Source: Comamonadaceae bacterium
Lineage (GTDB): Bacteria > Pseudomonadota > Gammaproteobacteria > Burkholderiales > Burkholderiaceae_C
DNA: 32,443 bases
Assembly (NCBI GenBank): GCA_947453965.1
Contig: CANGIQ010000028.1
Location: forward strand, 1-32,443
Direction of reading: 5' to 3'
Shown here: one piece after another, positions 1 to 8,364 of the stretch
How the letters are laid out: the number at the start of each line of letters is the position of its first letter
Numbering within the stretch: the stretch's first letter is position 1
Notes under the pieces: generated by a model
What the model saw: the letters and a program-made list of their open reading frames with translations, nothing else
The model's database searches: none
What the model was told of the DNA's origin: nothing
Program-made: the position numbers and the translations under genes

Positions 1-492
1 TCGGCGCCCGTGGTGCGTGTGTCCGATGCCAAGCAAATGCAGCTCGGCCATGTGGCCGAAGCCGATGCACGCTGGCGCATTTATGCGTTTGCAGGCAAGG
101 CCGACAGTTCGAACCCCGGCTCAGCCATTCACCAACTGGCCGATTGGTTGGAAACGAACCCCCAATCACCCGTGGTCAAACATACGCGCAAGGGCGAAGA
201 CATTGATGCTGTGATTGACGTGCGTGCCGTGTTTCAGCAGACCTTTGATCAATTGGCCTACGAACACATGCCTTCTTTGCTCAAGCCCAAGACGGGCAAA
301 CTGGGCTTGCAAGACCATGAAAAAGTCTTCTGCGTCGACCACAAAGGCGTGGGCGATATCTTTGACATGCGCGGCATCAATCGCGACAAAGGTTGCATGA
401 TCGTGGTGCGCCCTGACCAGTACGTGGCGCATGTGTTGCCACTCGATGGCTTCGAGGCGTTGACGACCTTCTTTGCTGGCGTTTTACGTTAA
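1..492 (+). CDS. FAD-dependent phenol-hydroxylase-type monooxygenase, C-terminal part (5' end outside window)
   Basis: Reading frame 1 is open from the first base to TAA at 490-492, giving about 163 C-terminal residues of a longer protein. The sequence fits the C-terminal thioredoxin-like dimerisation domain of phenol 2-monooxygenase / 3-hydroxybenzoate 4-monooxygenase flavoproteins: an early VVRVSDAK-type strand, then QLGHVAEADARWRIYAF, and near the end VRPDQYVAHVLPLDGFEAL. Family members hydroxylate phenolic aromatics with NADPH and O2 in the cytoplasm. The FAD- and substrate-binding domains lie upstream of the window, so the substrate cannot be judged. The methionine-like GTG at position 10 is internal and not a real start. 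The family assignment is fairly safe; phenol versus 3-hydroxybenzoate is open. Confidence 0.85.
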   Translation, partial: SAPVVRVSDAKQMQLGHVAEADARWRIYAFAGKADSSNPGSAIHQLADWLETNPQSPVVKHTRKGEDIDAVIDVRAVFQQTFDQLAYEHMPSLLKPKTGKLGLQDHEKVFCVDHKGVGDIFDMRGINRDKGCMIVVRPDQYVAHVLPLDGFEALTTFFAGVLR

Positions 493-530
493 TTTGTAAA
501 GACCATCGTGCCATTCACCACATCATCACC

Positions 531-986
531 ATGTCTCGCATCCAATTCGAACTCCCCGACCATTTCATCTTTGCCACGGATATTCAGATTTACATCAGCC
601 ACGTCAACCAAGGGGGCCATTTAGACAACGCGCAATTGCTGACCCTGGTGTCCGAAGCGCGTGTGCGTTTTTTCAAATCGCTGGGCTATACCGAAGGCAA
701 TGTGGCGGGCTATCCGATTGTGGTGGGGGACATCGTGGCGCAGTACAAGTCCGAAGGTTTCCACGGCGAAACCATGCGGGTGAGCATGGTCCCGCAGGAC
801 TACAACCGTTACGGGTTTGATTTGGTGTACCGCATGGAGTGCCTGGACTCGCAACGCGAAGTAGCGCGCGGAAAAATAGGCATTGTGTTCATTGAACGCG
901 AGACGCGCAAAGTCACGCCTGTCCCGCAAGAATTCTTGGCCCGTGTGAATGTCAGCGCTTCTGAAGCGGCGCGTGAAGTGCGGTGA
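531..986 (+). CDS. Hot-dog fold acyl-CoA thioesterase family protein
   Basis: This 151-residue protein has the length and layout of single-domain 4HBT-like thioesterases, which hydrolyse acyl-CoA or aryl-CoA esters. The diagnostic stretch is HVNQGGHLDNAQLLTLVSEAR near residues 24-44, which aligns with the GHVNNxxYxxxxExAR signature of YbgC/4HBT enzymes. At the position of the usual catalytic Asp (DTDxxGH) there is Asn (HVNQGGH), as in a subgroup with an HxNxGxHL pattern. The gene starts 38 bases after the flavin monooxygenase stop, so the two may be cotranscribed. Its last 35 bases overlap the end of the convergent tag gene. The substrate is unknown. Confidence 0.8.
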   Translation: MSRIQFELPDHFIFATDIQIYISHVNQGGHLDNAQLLTLVSEARVRFFKSLGYTEGNVAGYPIVVGDIVAQYKSEGFHGETMRVSMVPQDYNRYGFDLVYRMECLDSQREVARGKIGIVFIERETRKVTPVPQEFLARVNVSASEAAREVR

Positions 987-1539
987 CCGCTGCGTGACGG
1001 TGACAGCTCACCAAGTGGTCATTCACCATGCCTGAGGCCTGCATGAAGGCATAACAAATGGTGGAGCCCACAAATTTGAAGCCCTCTTTCAGTAAGGCTT
1101 TGCTCATGGCATCCGAAGTCTCTGTTTTGGCGGGCACATCAGCCAAGGTGCGGCGTTGGTGTTGAAGCGGTTGCCCACCCACGAATTGCCACACAAACTG
1201 GCTGAAGTCTTGGCCGCGGGCTTCCATCGCCAAGTAAGCCTTGGCATTGCCAATCGTGGCAGCTACTTTTAAGCGGTTGCGGACGATGCCCGGGTTAGCC
1301 AAAAGCGCGGCCACCTTGGCGTCGTCATAACGGGCAATTTTCTCGGGATCGAAATGGTCGAAGGCGATGCGATAGCTGTCGCGCTTCTTCAAAACGGTGG
1401 ACCATGACAAGCCCGCTTGCGCGCCTTCCAGGTTCAACAGCTCGAACAAGGCACGCTTGTCACGCAGTGGCACACCCCATTCGGTGTCGTGGTAAGTGCG
1501 GTACAGCTCAAAGCCTTCGCACCAAGGGCAACGTTGCAT
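952..1539 (-). CDS. tag: DNA-3-methyladenine glycosylase I
   Basis: This 195-residue base-excision repair enzyme removes 3-methyladenine from alkylated DNA. The zinc-snap ligands stand where they do in the E. coli enzyme: Cys4 and His17 in the N-terminal CPWCEGFELYRTYHDTEWG region, and His175 and Cys179 in MVNDHLVSCHRH. The helix-hairpin-helix core and the stretch GLSWSTVLKKRDSYRIAFDHFDP are also typical. The VOC-family gene upstream on the same strand ends 6 bases before this start, so the two probably form an operon. The 3' end overlaps the convergent thioesterase gene by 35 bases. Confidence 0.95.
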   Translation of the reverse strand: MQRCPWCEGFELYRTYHDTEWGVPLRDKRALFELLNLEGAQAGLSWSTVLKKRDSYRIAFDHFDPEKIARYDDAKVAALLANPGIVRNRLKVAATIGNAKAYLAMEARGQDFSQFVWQFVGGQPLQHQRRTLADVPAKTETSDAMSKALLKEGFKFVGSTICYAFMQASGMVNDHLVSCHRHAAVTALHAPLQKR

Positions 1540-1545
1540 GGGCGT

Positions 1546-1926
1546 TTACTTGGCGGGGCGATACAGTGCACAAATTTTGTTGCCGTCGGGGTCACGCAAG
1601 TAAGCGAGGTACAGCTTGCCTGCGGGTGTTTCGCGAAAACCGGGTGGGTCTTCGCAGGTCACGCCACCGTTGGCCACGCCTGCGGCGTGAAAGGCCTCGC
1701 CTTGTTCTACCGACTGAACGGCAAAACCAATTGTGCTGCCATTGCCATGTGTGGCGGGTTCGCCGTTGATGGGTGTGGTGATGCCGAATGTGCCCGTGGG
1801 GCTGCGGTAGAAATAACGGTTGTTGTTGGCTGCTCCTGGGGCGATGCCCAATGTGCCCAACACAGCGTCGTAAAACTTCTTCGAAGCGTCTAAGTTTTTG
1901 ACACCCACCATGACGTGACTGAACAT
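1546..1926 (-). CDS. VOC (glyoxalase/bleomycin-resistance) family protein
   Basis: This 126-residue protein has one vicinal-oxygen-chelate domain: N-terminal MFSHVMVGVKNLDASKKFYDAVL (metal-binding His at residue 4), a central ATHGNGSTIGFAV strand, and C-terminal YLRDPDGNKICALY. The last motif usually ends with a metal-binding Glu, but here it ends KICALY, as in many uncharacterised glyoxalase-like proteins, so no specific reaction can be named. A clear Shine-Dalgarno (AAGGAG, about 7 bases upstream) supports ATG at 1926. It is first in a two-gene unit with tag. Confidence 0.85.
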   Translation of the reverse strand: MFSHVMVGVKNLDASKKFYDAVLGTLGIAPGAANNNRYFYRSPTGTFGITTPINGEPATHGNGSTIGFAVQSVEQGEAFHAAGVANGGVTCEDPPGFRETPAGKLYLAYLRDPDGNKICALYRPAK

Positions 1927-2021
1927 GTGTTTCTCCTTGTTTATTCGTGATGCTTAAGCGTGATCGCTTGAGCGGCATTGTGCCCCGGCAGAGGTACGAT
2001 GTGGGTGAGGAAAGATTTGAA

Positions 2022-2405
2022 ATGACCCACCCCACCCCCGAAGCCCAAGCGCAATGGGATACAGCCTGCAAAACCCTCGCCGAAGAGTTTCAACTCAACG
2101 CCCACGACCTGCCTTGCATCGACGCATCCTTGACCTTGTTTTGTCAGTTGCTGGGGCGACGCACGATCACACAAGAAGCGGCCAACGCCTTGATGTACAG
2201 CGTGTATTTTGTGGGTTACTTGTCGACGCTGAGCGCGTGCAAACAGCAGTCGCCAGATTTTGAGGTGCCCGAATATCTCCACACCCATCCGGTGCTGGAA
2301 GCCTCCAACCGCTGGGCGCAGCAAGCCAGCGACGGGCATTTGCTGTTGCAACTCGCGCAGCCCATCATTCACGACACACAGCTGTTGTTGGACCAACTCA
2401 ATTGA
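2022..2405 (+). CDS. Hypothetical 127-aa protein coupled to the SET methyltransferase
   Basis: I do not recognise this protein. The chosen start is ATG 2022, preceded by a purine-rich GTGAGGAAAG stretch; the frame stays open upstream to 1947, but those codons run into the promoter side of the divergent VOC gene. The 127 residues look soluble and mainly helical, with four cysteines and no signal peptide or membrane segment. Its TGA stop (2403-2405) overlaps the TTG start of the SET gene in the string TTGA, a classic arrangement for translational coupling. It may be a partner or substrate of the methyltransferase, but that is inference from position only. Confidence 0.65.
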   Translation: MTHPTPEAQAQWDTACKTLAEEFQLNAHDLPCIDASLTLFCQLLGRRTITQEAANALMYSVYFVGYLSTLSACKQQSPDFEVPEYLHTHPVLEASNRWAQQASDGHLLLQLAQPIIHDTQLLLDQLN

Positions 2406-2848
2406 TTCAACCTCGTATTGCCACCCACCGCTCCAGCGTGCACGGGACGGGTGTGTTTGCCGCCTGCCACATGGCGGCAGGTGAGACGGTGATTGAGTAT
2501 GTGGGCGAGGTGATCTCAATGGCCGAAGCGCTACGACGCCATCCGCACGATCCCCAAAATCCTGAACACACGTTTTACTTTCACATCAACGATGAACGTG
2601 TGATCGACGGTTTGTACGGTGGCAACGACGCACGCTGGATCAACCATTCCTGCCGCCCCAACTGCGAACCTGATGAGGTCGATGGTCGTATCTTTATCAA
2701 AACCCGTCGCCCTGTGTGGTCCGGTGAAGAACTGACGTTTGACTACGGACTGGTCAGCGACGAACCCCTGACCGATGCGCTGAAAGCGAAATACGCCTGC
2801 CGATGTGGCGCCAAAAAATGCCGCGGCACGATGCTCGCGTTGCCCTAA
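2402..2848 (+). CDS. SET-domain protein-lysine methyltransferase with post-SET motif
   Basis: This compact 148-residue SET enzyme would transfer methyl from S-adenosylmethionine to lysine of a protein substrate. The motifs appear in canonical order: GTGVFA (15-20), EYVGEVI (32-38), RWINHSCRPNCEP (78-90, with the NHSC pseudoknot at 81-84) and GEELTFDYG (108-116, catalytic Tyr115). A full post-SET motif follows, C133-x-C135-x4-C140-RG, which in eukaryotic SUV39-type enzymes binds zinc together with the NHSC cysteine. There is no pre-SET domain. The start is TTG 2402, overlapping the stop of the preceding small gene by four bases. The substrate is unknown. Confidence 0.9.
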   Translation: MIQPRIATHRSSVHGTGVFAACHMAAGETVIEYVGEVISMAEALRRHPHDPQNPEHTFYFHINDERVIDGLYGGNDARWINHSCRPNCEPDEVDGRIFIKTRRPVWSGEELTFDYGLVSDEPLTDALKAKYACRCGAKKCRGTMLALP

Positions 2849-2857
2849 GCCGCCCAT

Positions 2858-3796
2858 GTGTCGATTGAAAAGAACCTGATGAACCATCCTCGCGTGATAC
2901 GCCGAAAAGCCACACCCTCTGTTTTGGCGGGCATTGGCCTGGTGATGATGGCCATGGCCTGCTTTGCCTTCATGGACAGCTTGACCAAGCAAGTCACCTT
3001 GTCGGTACCTATTCTGATGGTGATGTGGGCACGCTATTTCATTCAAGCCGTGGTCACCTCGGTGGTCATTCTTCCCAAGACCGGGCGCACCGTGTTGATC
3101 ACCGAGCGGCCTTGGGTCCAGATTGGGCGTGGTGCCTTGCTGCTGTTCACCACCTTGCTGGCCATCTTGAGTTTGCAGTTTCTGCCGGTGGGCGAGTTCT
3201 CGGCCATTGTCATGACCTCGCCCTTGCTGGTCACCCTCTTGGCCGCACGCTTGCTGGGTGAGCATGTGTCTAGGTTGCGCATTGTGTTGGTGTGCGGCAG
3301 CTTTTTGGGCACCTTGATGATTGTTCGTCCTGGTTCGGACACCTTTGGGTGGGTGATGGTTTTTCCACTCACGCTGGTGGTGGCCAATGCAGCTTTTCAG
3401 TTGCTGACCAGCAAGATTGCGCAAACCGAAAAAAGCATGACCACGCATTTCTATTCGGTGTGGACTGGGGCTGTGCTGACCAGCTTGATGCTGTACTGGG
3501 GCTGGTCAACCATCGACAACCTGTCGCTGTGGTTCGAGATTTTTCTGATCGGGGTGGCGGGTGCCATCGGCCATTTCTTGTTGATCGTGGCTTTTGAAAA
3601 GTCTCCCACCGCTGTGCTCATGCCCTATATGTATGCGCAAATCGGCTTTGCCATGTTCGGGGGCTGGTTGCTGTTTGACCATATCCCCGACCATCTGTCC
3701 ATGCTGGGCATCGGCTTGATTGCTGTGTGTGGTTTGGCGGGCGGCATCCTGACCTTGGTCGAGACCCGGGCTGCTGCAGCCAACGCCGAGCACTAG
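2858..3796 (+). CDS. DMT-superfamily (EamA) transporter
   Basis: This 312-residue polytopic membrane protein has the two tandem five-helix EamA repeats of drug/metabolite transporters. The first repeat runs from GIGLVMMAMACFAFMDSLTK to MTSPLLVTLLAARLLGEHVSR, and the second ends in AQIGFAMFGGWLLFDHIPD and GIGLIAVCGLAGG. The E-x-x-T/S-P-L type helix ends and the LGEHVS loop are family signatures. The substrate cannot be read from sequence. The frame opens with GTG 2858, 9 bases after the SET stop; ATG 2879, preceded by AAAAGA, is a likely alternative giving 305 residues. It is convergent with the MFS gene, with only 4 bases between the stops. Confidence 0.88.
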   Translation: MSIEKNLMNHPRVIRRKATPSVLAGIGLVMMAMACFAFMDSLTKQVTLSVPILMVMWARYFIQAVVTSVVILPKTGRTVLITERPWVQIGRGALLLFTTLLAILSLQFLPVGEFSAIVMTSPLLVTLLAARLLGEHVSRLRIVLVCGSFLGTLMIVRPGSDTFGWVMVFPLTLVVANAAFQLLTSKIAQTEKSMTTHFYSVWTGAVLTSLMLYWGWSTIDNLSLWFEIFLIGVAGAIGHFLLIVAFEKSPTAVLMPYMYAQIGFAMFGGWLLFDHIPDHLSMLGIGLIAVCGLAGGILTLVETRAAAANAEH

Positions 3797-3800
3797 GTGT

Positions 3801-5021
3801 TCAACGGCGAGTTCGCCAGTACAACCAACCGGCAATGGACAGGTTCAACAAGTTCCACGCCATGCCATTGATGAAGGCGGCTTTGTAGCTGCCCGTCACG
3901 TCAAACACCCAGCCCGACAACCAGCCGCCCAGCGCCATGCCGACCAAGGTGGCCATGATCACCGCACCCACCCGAGCGCCGGCTTCTTCGGGCGCAAAGT
4001 GCTCACGCACGATGATGGCGTAAGACGGCACGATGCCGCCCTGAAACAAACCAAACAGGGCCGAGATCACATACAGCGGCACCAATCCATCGAACGGTAA
4101 GAACAACAGCAAGGCCACGCCCTGCAAAGCCGAGCCCAGCAGCAAGGTGCGGATGCCGCCAATGCGGTCGCAAATCACGCCCGAGACCAAGCGGCTCACG
4201 ATGCCGCAGGCCAACATCAAAGACAGCATTTCAGCGCCCCGCGCAGCGCCAAAGCCCAAGTCTGAGCAATACGCCACGATGTGGACCTGGGGCATGGACA
4301 TCGCCACGCAGCACGCCACCGCCGCTGCGCACACCAAGGTCTGCGCATACGCGGGCGACAAGCCGAAAGGCCGGTTGCGATCGATCACGGGTGCGTGGGT
4401 GTTGGCGGGCGCGTGCAAGACCAGGGGTGGGCGTTGCCGCATGCGCAGTGACAACACGAACATGCCCAAGCCACACGCCAGACCCATCAGCACATAGGTG
4501 TGGCGCCAACCGATGGTCTCGATGCCGTGCTGCACCAAGGGTGGCCACAGCGTGCCCGCAATGTAGTTGCCGCTGGCGCACACGGCCACGGCTATGCCGC
4601 GTCGGCGGTTCCACCACAAGGCGGTGTCGGCCATCAGCGGTGCGAAGGTGGACGAGCTGCCCAGCAGCCCCAGCAGGGCATGTGCAAAGCCAAAGGCCCA
4701 GATGCTGCCAGACAACCCGGCCCACACAAAGCCGCCGCACACGGCCAGTGCACCGACCCACAGTACCGGCATCAGCCCATGGCGATCGGCCATGCGGCCG
4801 GTCCACAAACCGCCAATGCCCAAACAAATCATGATCAGGGTGTAAGGCAACGAGGCATCGGCGCGGCCGACGCCAAACTCGGTTTGCACGGTGGGCAGCA
4901 CCACCGACACCACATACATGCTGCTGTTGCCCAGCACCACCAACCCCAGCGTGGTCAGCAAACGCCAAGCCGCTTGGCGTGAATCAATCAGCGAGGGATC
5001 GGCGGGTAGGGTGGTGTGCAT
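3801..5021 (-). CDS. MFS transporter (monocarboxylate/oxalate-formate antiporter-like)
   Basis: This 406-residue membrane protein has about twelve hydrophobic segments and the MFS loop motif GLWTGRMADRHGLMPVL near residues 71-87; a second copy, RLVSGVICDRIGGIRTLLLG, opens the C-terminal half. Its overall style (MYVVSVVLPTVQTEFGVGRADASLPYTLIMICLGIGGLW) resembles monocarboxylate or oxalate/formate carriers. It lies 89 bases downstream of the tartronate-semialdehyde-reductase-like gene on the same strand, so it could be the last gene of the aldarate operon and carry an organic acid; this is inference. The 89-base gap shows no convincing terminator. Confidence 0.87.
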   Translation of the reverse strand: MHTTLPADPSLIDSRQAAWRLLTTLGLVVLGNSSMYVVSVVLPTVQTEFGVGRADASLPYTLIMICLGIGGLWTGRMADRHGLMPVLWVGALAVCGGFVWAGLSGSIWAFGFAHALLGLLGSSSTFAPLMADTALWWNRRRGIAVAVCASGNYIAGTLWPPLVQHGIETIGWRHTYVLMGLACGLGMFVLSLRMRQRPPLVLHAPANTHAPVIDRNRPFGLSPAYAQTLVCAAAVACCVAMSMPQVHIVAYCSDLGFGAARGAEMLSLMLACGIVSRLVSGVICDRIGGIRTLLLGSALQGVALLLFLPFDGLVPLYVISALFGLFQGGIVPSYAIIVREHFAPEEAGARVGAVIMATLVGMALGGWLSGWVFDVTGSYKAAFINGMAWNLLNLSIAGWLYWRTRR

Positions 5022-5110
5022 GGCTCGAATCTAATCGACACCCTGGCTCAGAGCTTGTCATGCACGTTACTGTGCGCTTTGTGCTCTGAAGCCCAAAGCA
5101 CAGCACCCAT

Positions 5111-5992
5111 TTATTTCGCTGGCGCGACTTCGTGGGCCGCCATCAGCTCCAGCGACTTGACCAAGGCCGAGTGGTCGAGCTGGCCCCAACCGTTGGACGC
5201 GCAGGCTTGCATCAGCTGGGCGGCGGATGCTGTTTGCGGCAATGACACGCCGATGGCTTTGGCACCACTGAGCGCCAAGCTCAAATCTTTCTGGTGTAAG
5301 GCGATGCGGAAGCCGGGGTCGAAGGTGCGCTTGATCATGCGCTCGCCATGCACTTCCAAAATACGGCTGGACGCAAAACCACCCATCAGGGCCGCACGCA
5401 CTTTGGCCGGATCTGCACCGGCTTTGCTGGCAAACAACAGCGCTTCGCCCACCGCAGCGATGTTGAGCGCCACGATGATTTGGTTCGCTACCTTGGTGGT
5501 TTGGCCGTCGCCGTTGCCGCCCACGAGGGTGATGTTTTTGCCCATCAACTCAAAGAGTGGCTTGATGCGCTCGAACGTGGCTTCGGTGCCGCCGACCATG
5601 ATGGTCAAGCTCGCAGCCTTGGCGCCCACTTCGCCGCCTGACACAGGCGCATCCAAATACTCACAACCCAGGGCATTGATTTTTTGCGCAAAGGCCTTCG
5701 TGTCCATGGGCGAGATCGAGCTCATGTCCACCACCACCTTGCCTGCGCTCAGGCCTTCTGCCACGCCGTCTTTGCCGAACAGCACGGCCTCGACATCGGG
5801 GGTGTCAGGCAACATTAAAAAGATGATGTCGGCGGCGCGTGCCACATCGGCGTTGGTGGCGCACACGTGTGCGGCTTGCAGGGCTGCTGGCACTTTGCTG
5901 CGGGTGCGCACATGCATGTCGTGGCCTGCGTTGAGCAGGTTCTGGGCCATGGGTGTGCCCATGATGCCTAAGCCAATAAATCCGAGTTTCAT
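5111..5992 (-). CDS. glxR: 2-hydroxy-3-oxopropionate (tartronate semialdehyde) reductase-like beta-hydroxyacid dehydrogenase
   Basis: This 293-residue NAD(P)-dependent dehydrogenase has the family's four landmarks: the Rossmann motif GFIGLGIMGTPMAQNL (4-19), the substrate loop DAPVSGGEVGA (114-124, with Ser118), the catalytic-lysine helix GDGQTTKVANQ (161-171, Lys167) and a C-terminal KDLSLALSGAK helix. GarR/GlxR enzymes reduce tartronate semialdehyde to D-glycerate. Its place in an operon with glucarate dehydratase supports that role over 3-hydroxyisobutyrate dehydrogenase, a close relative. An AAAGG ribosome site about 7 bases upstream supports ATG 5992. The preceding Bug gene ends 40 bases upstream. 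Confidence 0.85.
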   Translation of the reverse strand: MKLGFIGLGIMGTPMAQNLLNAGHDMHVRTRSKVPAALQAAHVCATNADVARAADIIFLMLPDTPDVEAVLFGKDGVAEGLSAGKVVVDMSSISPMDTKAFAQKINALGCEYLDAPVSGGEVGAKAASLTIMVGGTEATFERIKPLFELMGKNITLVGGNGDGQTTKVANQIIVALNIAAVGEALLFASKAGADPAKVRAALMGGFASSRILEVHGERMIKRTFDPGFRIALHQKDLSLALSGAKAIGVSLPQTASAAQLMQACASNGWGQLDHSALVKSLELMAAHEVAPAK

Positions 5993-6032
5993 AGATTGCC
6001 TTTCAGTGAATGATGGGGTTTGCGGGCATCGC

Positions 6033-7001
6033 TCAGTCTGTGGTGATGCCGCGCGTTTTGATCACGGCGGTGTAGCGCTTGCGATCGTTGTCGATGAATT
6101 TGCTGAAGTCAGCGGGCGATGAGGCTTTGGGAATACCGCCTAAATCGATCAAGCGGTTTTTCACATCCGGCATCTCAACAATGTCGCGGACATCTGCCGA
6201 GATTTTGTCCACCAAGCTCGCGGGCGTGCCCGCTGGGGCCAACAAGCCAATCCAGCTGATCGAATTGAAGCCAGGCACAGAGCCTTCCGCCAAAGTGGGC
6301 ACATCCGGCAAGGCGCTCACACGTTGCTCGCTGGTCACCGCCAAGGCGCGCAGCTTGCCTGCCTTGATGTGACCGCTCGCCTCCAACACCGTCATGAACG
6401 AGAGCTGCACATTGCCTGCCAACAAGTCTGTGATGGCAGGGCCCCCGCCTCGGTAGGGCACGTGCACGATGAAGGTGCCGGTGGCATCTTTGAACATTTC
6501 AGCGGCCAAGTGGGGACCACCGCCCGCCCCAGAGCTGCTGTAGTTCAATTTGCCGGGCTGGCTTTTGGCAAGCGCGATGAATTCTTTGTCAGATTTCGCA
6601 GGAACCGACGGGTTGACCATCATTGCCAGTGGCAGCTCCGCCACGAGAGAAATAGGCGCGAACGCTTTGTCTGGGTCGTAAGGGAGTTTTTTGTACAAGG
6701 CGGGATTGATCGACTGGGTGCCGACATTGCCCATGAGCAGGGTGTAGCCGTCGGGTTTTGCTTTGGCCACAAAGTCGGCCCCCACTTGCCCAGCCGCGCC
6801 CCCTTTGTTGTCAATGGTGACGGGCTGGCCCCACTTCACGCTGAGCTTTTGCCCGACGATGCGAGCGCCTGTGTCGGTGCCACCTCCGGGTGGAAACGGA
6901 ACCACGATGGTGATAGGCCTGTCTGGCCAAGCCCAAGCGGACGTGGCGATCGACAGCGCACACCACGTCGCGGCCATGAAGGTGCGTGAACACTTTGTCA
7001 T
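6033..7001 (-). CDS. Bug/TctC-family tripartite tricarboxylate transporter substrate-binding protein
   Basis: This 322-residue periplasmic receptor has an N-terminal signal peptide ending near STSAWA|WPDRP, then the family start [24 protein letters not shown], the GYTLLMGNVGT strand, HVPYRGGGPAITDLLAGNVQLSF and the GKLRALAV...LPDVPTLAE block. Bug receptors bind carboxylates and hand them to TctA/TctB membrane proteins, but no tctA or tctB is present in the window, so this is an orphan receptor. It lies between gudD and glxR, so glucarate, galactarate or a breakdown product is a reasonable ligand guess. The gene starts 18 bases after the gudD stop. Confidence 0.92.
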   Translation of the reverse strand: MTKCSRTFMAATWCALSIATSAWAWPDRPITIVVPFPPGGGTDTGARIVGQKLSVKWGQPVTIDNKGGAAGQVGADFVAKAKPDGYTLLMGNVGTQSINPALYKKLPYDPDKAFAPISLVAELPLAMMVNPSVPAKSDKEFIALAKSQPGKLNYSSSGAGGGPHLAAEMFKDATGTFIVHVPYRGGGPAITDLLAGNVQLSFMTVLEASGHIKAGKLRALAVTSEQRVSALPDVPTLAEGSVPGFNSISWIGLLAPAGTPASLVDKISADVRDIVEMPDVKNRLIDLGGIPKASSPADFSKFIDNDRKRYTAVIKTRGITTD

Positions 7002-7019
7002 GAGGTGATCCGTGTCTTG

Positions 7020-8363
7020 TTAACGCACCATGCAGGGACGCTTGTGGTCAAACTTCCAGCCAGGAATGAGGTACTGCATGGCGGTGGCGTCATCGCGTGC
7101 GCCCAGACCATGTTGCAAGTACAGCTGATGCGCGGCTTCGACTTTGACCATGTCGAGTTCAATGCCCAAGCCAGGCTTTTTCGGCACTTCGACATGACCG
7201 TTGACGATTTGTAGCGGCTCTTGCGTGAGGCCGTGGCCGTCTTGCCAAATCCAATGCGTGTCGATGGCGGTGACTTTGCCCGGCGCGGCAGCGGCAACGT
7301 GGGTGAACATGGCGAGCGACACATCGAAGTGGTTGTTGGAGTGCGAACCCCAGGTCAGCCCCCAATCGCGGCAGGTTTGCGCCACGCGCACCGAACCGGC
7401 CATGGTCCAAAAGTGCGGGTCAGCCAAGGGAATGTCCACGCTTTGCAAGGAGAGCGAATGCACCATTTGGCGCCAGTCGGTGGCGACCATATTGGTGGCG
7501 GTGGGCAAGCCAGTTTCGCGGCGGAACTCAGCCATCACCTCGCGGCCGCTGAAGCCTTCTTCGGCACCGCAGGGGTCTTCGGCATAGGCCACCACACCGC
7601 GCATGTCACGCATCAAACGCACAGCGTCTTTGAGCAACCAGCCGCCATTGGGATCCAACGTCACACGCGCTTGTGGAAAGCGCTCGTGCAGGGCGCGCAT
7701 GGCGTCAATTTCAGCCTCGCCTGCGAGCACGCCGCCTTTGAGTTTGAAATCATTGAAACCATATTTCTCGTGCGCCGCTTCAGCCAGACGCACCACCGAT
7801 TCTGGCGTCATGGCTTTTTCGTTGCGCAAGCGGAACCAGGCGTTGTCGGCATTGGGCTCGGCACGGTAAGGCAAATCGGTTTGGGTGCGGTCGCCGATGA
7901 AGAACAAGTAACCCAGCATTTCGACCGAACTGCGTTGCTGGCCTTCGCCCAAGAGTGCGGCCACGGGTACGTTCAGGTGCTGGCCCAGCAAATCGAGCAA
8001 GGCCGACTCCACAGCGGTGACGGCGTGGATGGTGGTGCGCAAGTCAAAGGTTTGCAGGCCACGTCCGCCAGCGTCGCGGTCGGCAAAGCGGGTGCGCATG
8101 TGGTTGAGCACGGCTTGCACATTGCCAATGCTTTGGCCCACGACCAGCTCGGTGGCGTCTTCCAGCGTGGCGCGAATTTTTTCGCCACCGGGCACTTCAC
8201 CAATGCCGGTGCGCCCCGCGTTGTCGGTGAGGATCAGCAAGTTGCGGGTGAAGAACGCGCCATGCGCGCCCGAGAGGTTGAGCAACATGCTGTCATGCCC
8301 CGCTACGGGGATGACGCGCAGCTGGGTGATGACGGGGGCTTGGGTGGAGGCAAGGTAAGACAT
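7020..8363 (-). CDS. gudD: D-glucarate dehydratase (enolase superfamily)
   Basis: At 447 residues this matches the usual length (E. coli GudD 446). GudD dehydrates D-glucarate to 5-keto-4-deoxy-D-glucarate. The catalytic set is visible: the KxK base motif FKLKGG (Lys207, Lys209), metal ligands Asp237 (LDPNGGW), Glu262 (AEDPCG) and Asn291 (TATNM), and the His341/Asp315 dyad (GSHSNNHFD and PLADPHFW), all at a small constant offset from the E. coli positions. The N-terminal GEVPGGEKI lid is also typical. ATG 8363 lies one base after the stop of the upstream Bug gene, so translation is probably coupled. No strong ribosome site of its own is visible. Confidence 0.96.
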   Translation of the reverse strand: MSYLASTQAPVITQLRVIPVAGHDSMLLNLSGAHGAFFTRNLLILTDNAGRTGIGEVPGGEKIRATLEDATELVVGQSIGNVQAVLNHMRTRFADRDAGGRGLQTFDLRTTIHAVTAVESALLDLLGQHLNVPVAALLGEGQQRSSVEMLGYLFFIGDRTQTDLPYRAEPNADNAWFRLRNEKAMTPESVVRLAEAAHEKYGFNDFKLKGGVLAGEAEIDAMRALHERFPQARVTLDPNGGWLLKDAVRLMRDMRGVVAYAEDPCGAEEGFSGREVMAEFRRETGLPTATNMVATDWRQMVHSLSLQSVDIPLADPHFWTMAGSVRVAQTCRDWGLTWGSHSNNHFDVSLAMFTHVAAAAPGKVTAIDTHWIWQDGHGLTQEPLQIVNGHVEVPKKPGLGIELDMVKVEAAHQLYLQHGLGARDDATAMQYLIPGWKFDHKRPCMVR

Positions 8364-8364
8364 A

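Noticed and set aside
5022..5110. Stem TGTGCT/AGCACA between glxR and the MFS gene as a terminator
   Set aside because: The stem is only six pairs with a long loop and no T-run, so read-through into the MFS gene remains possible.
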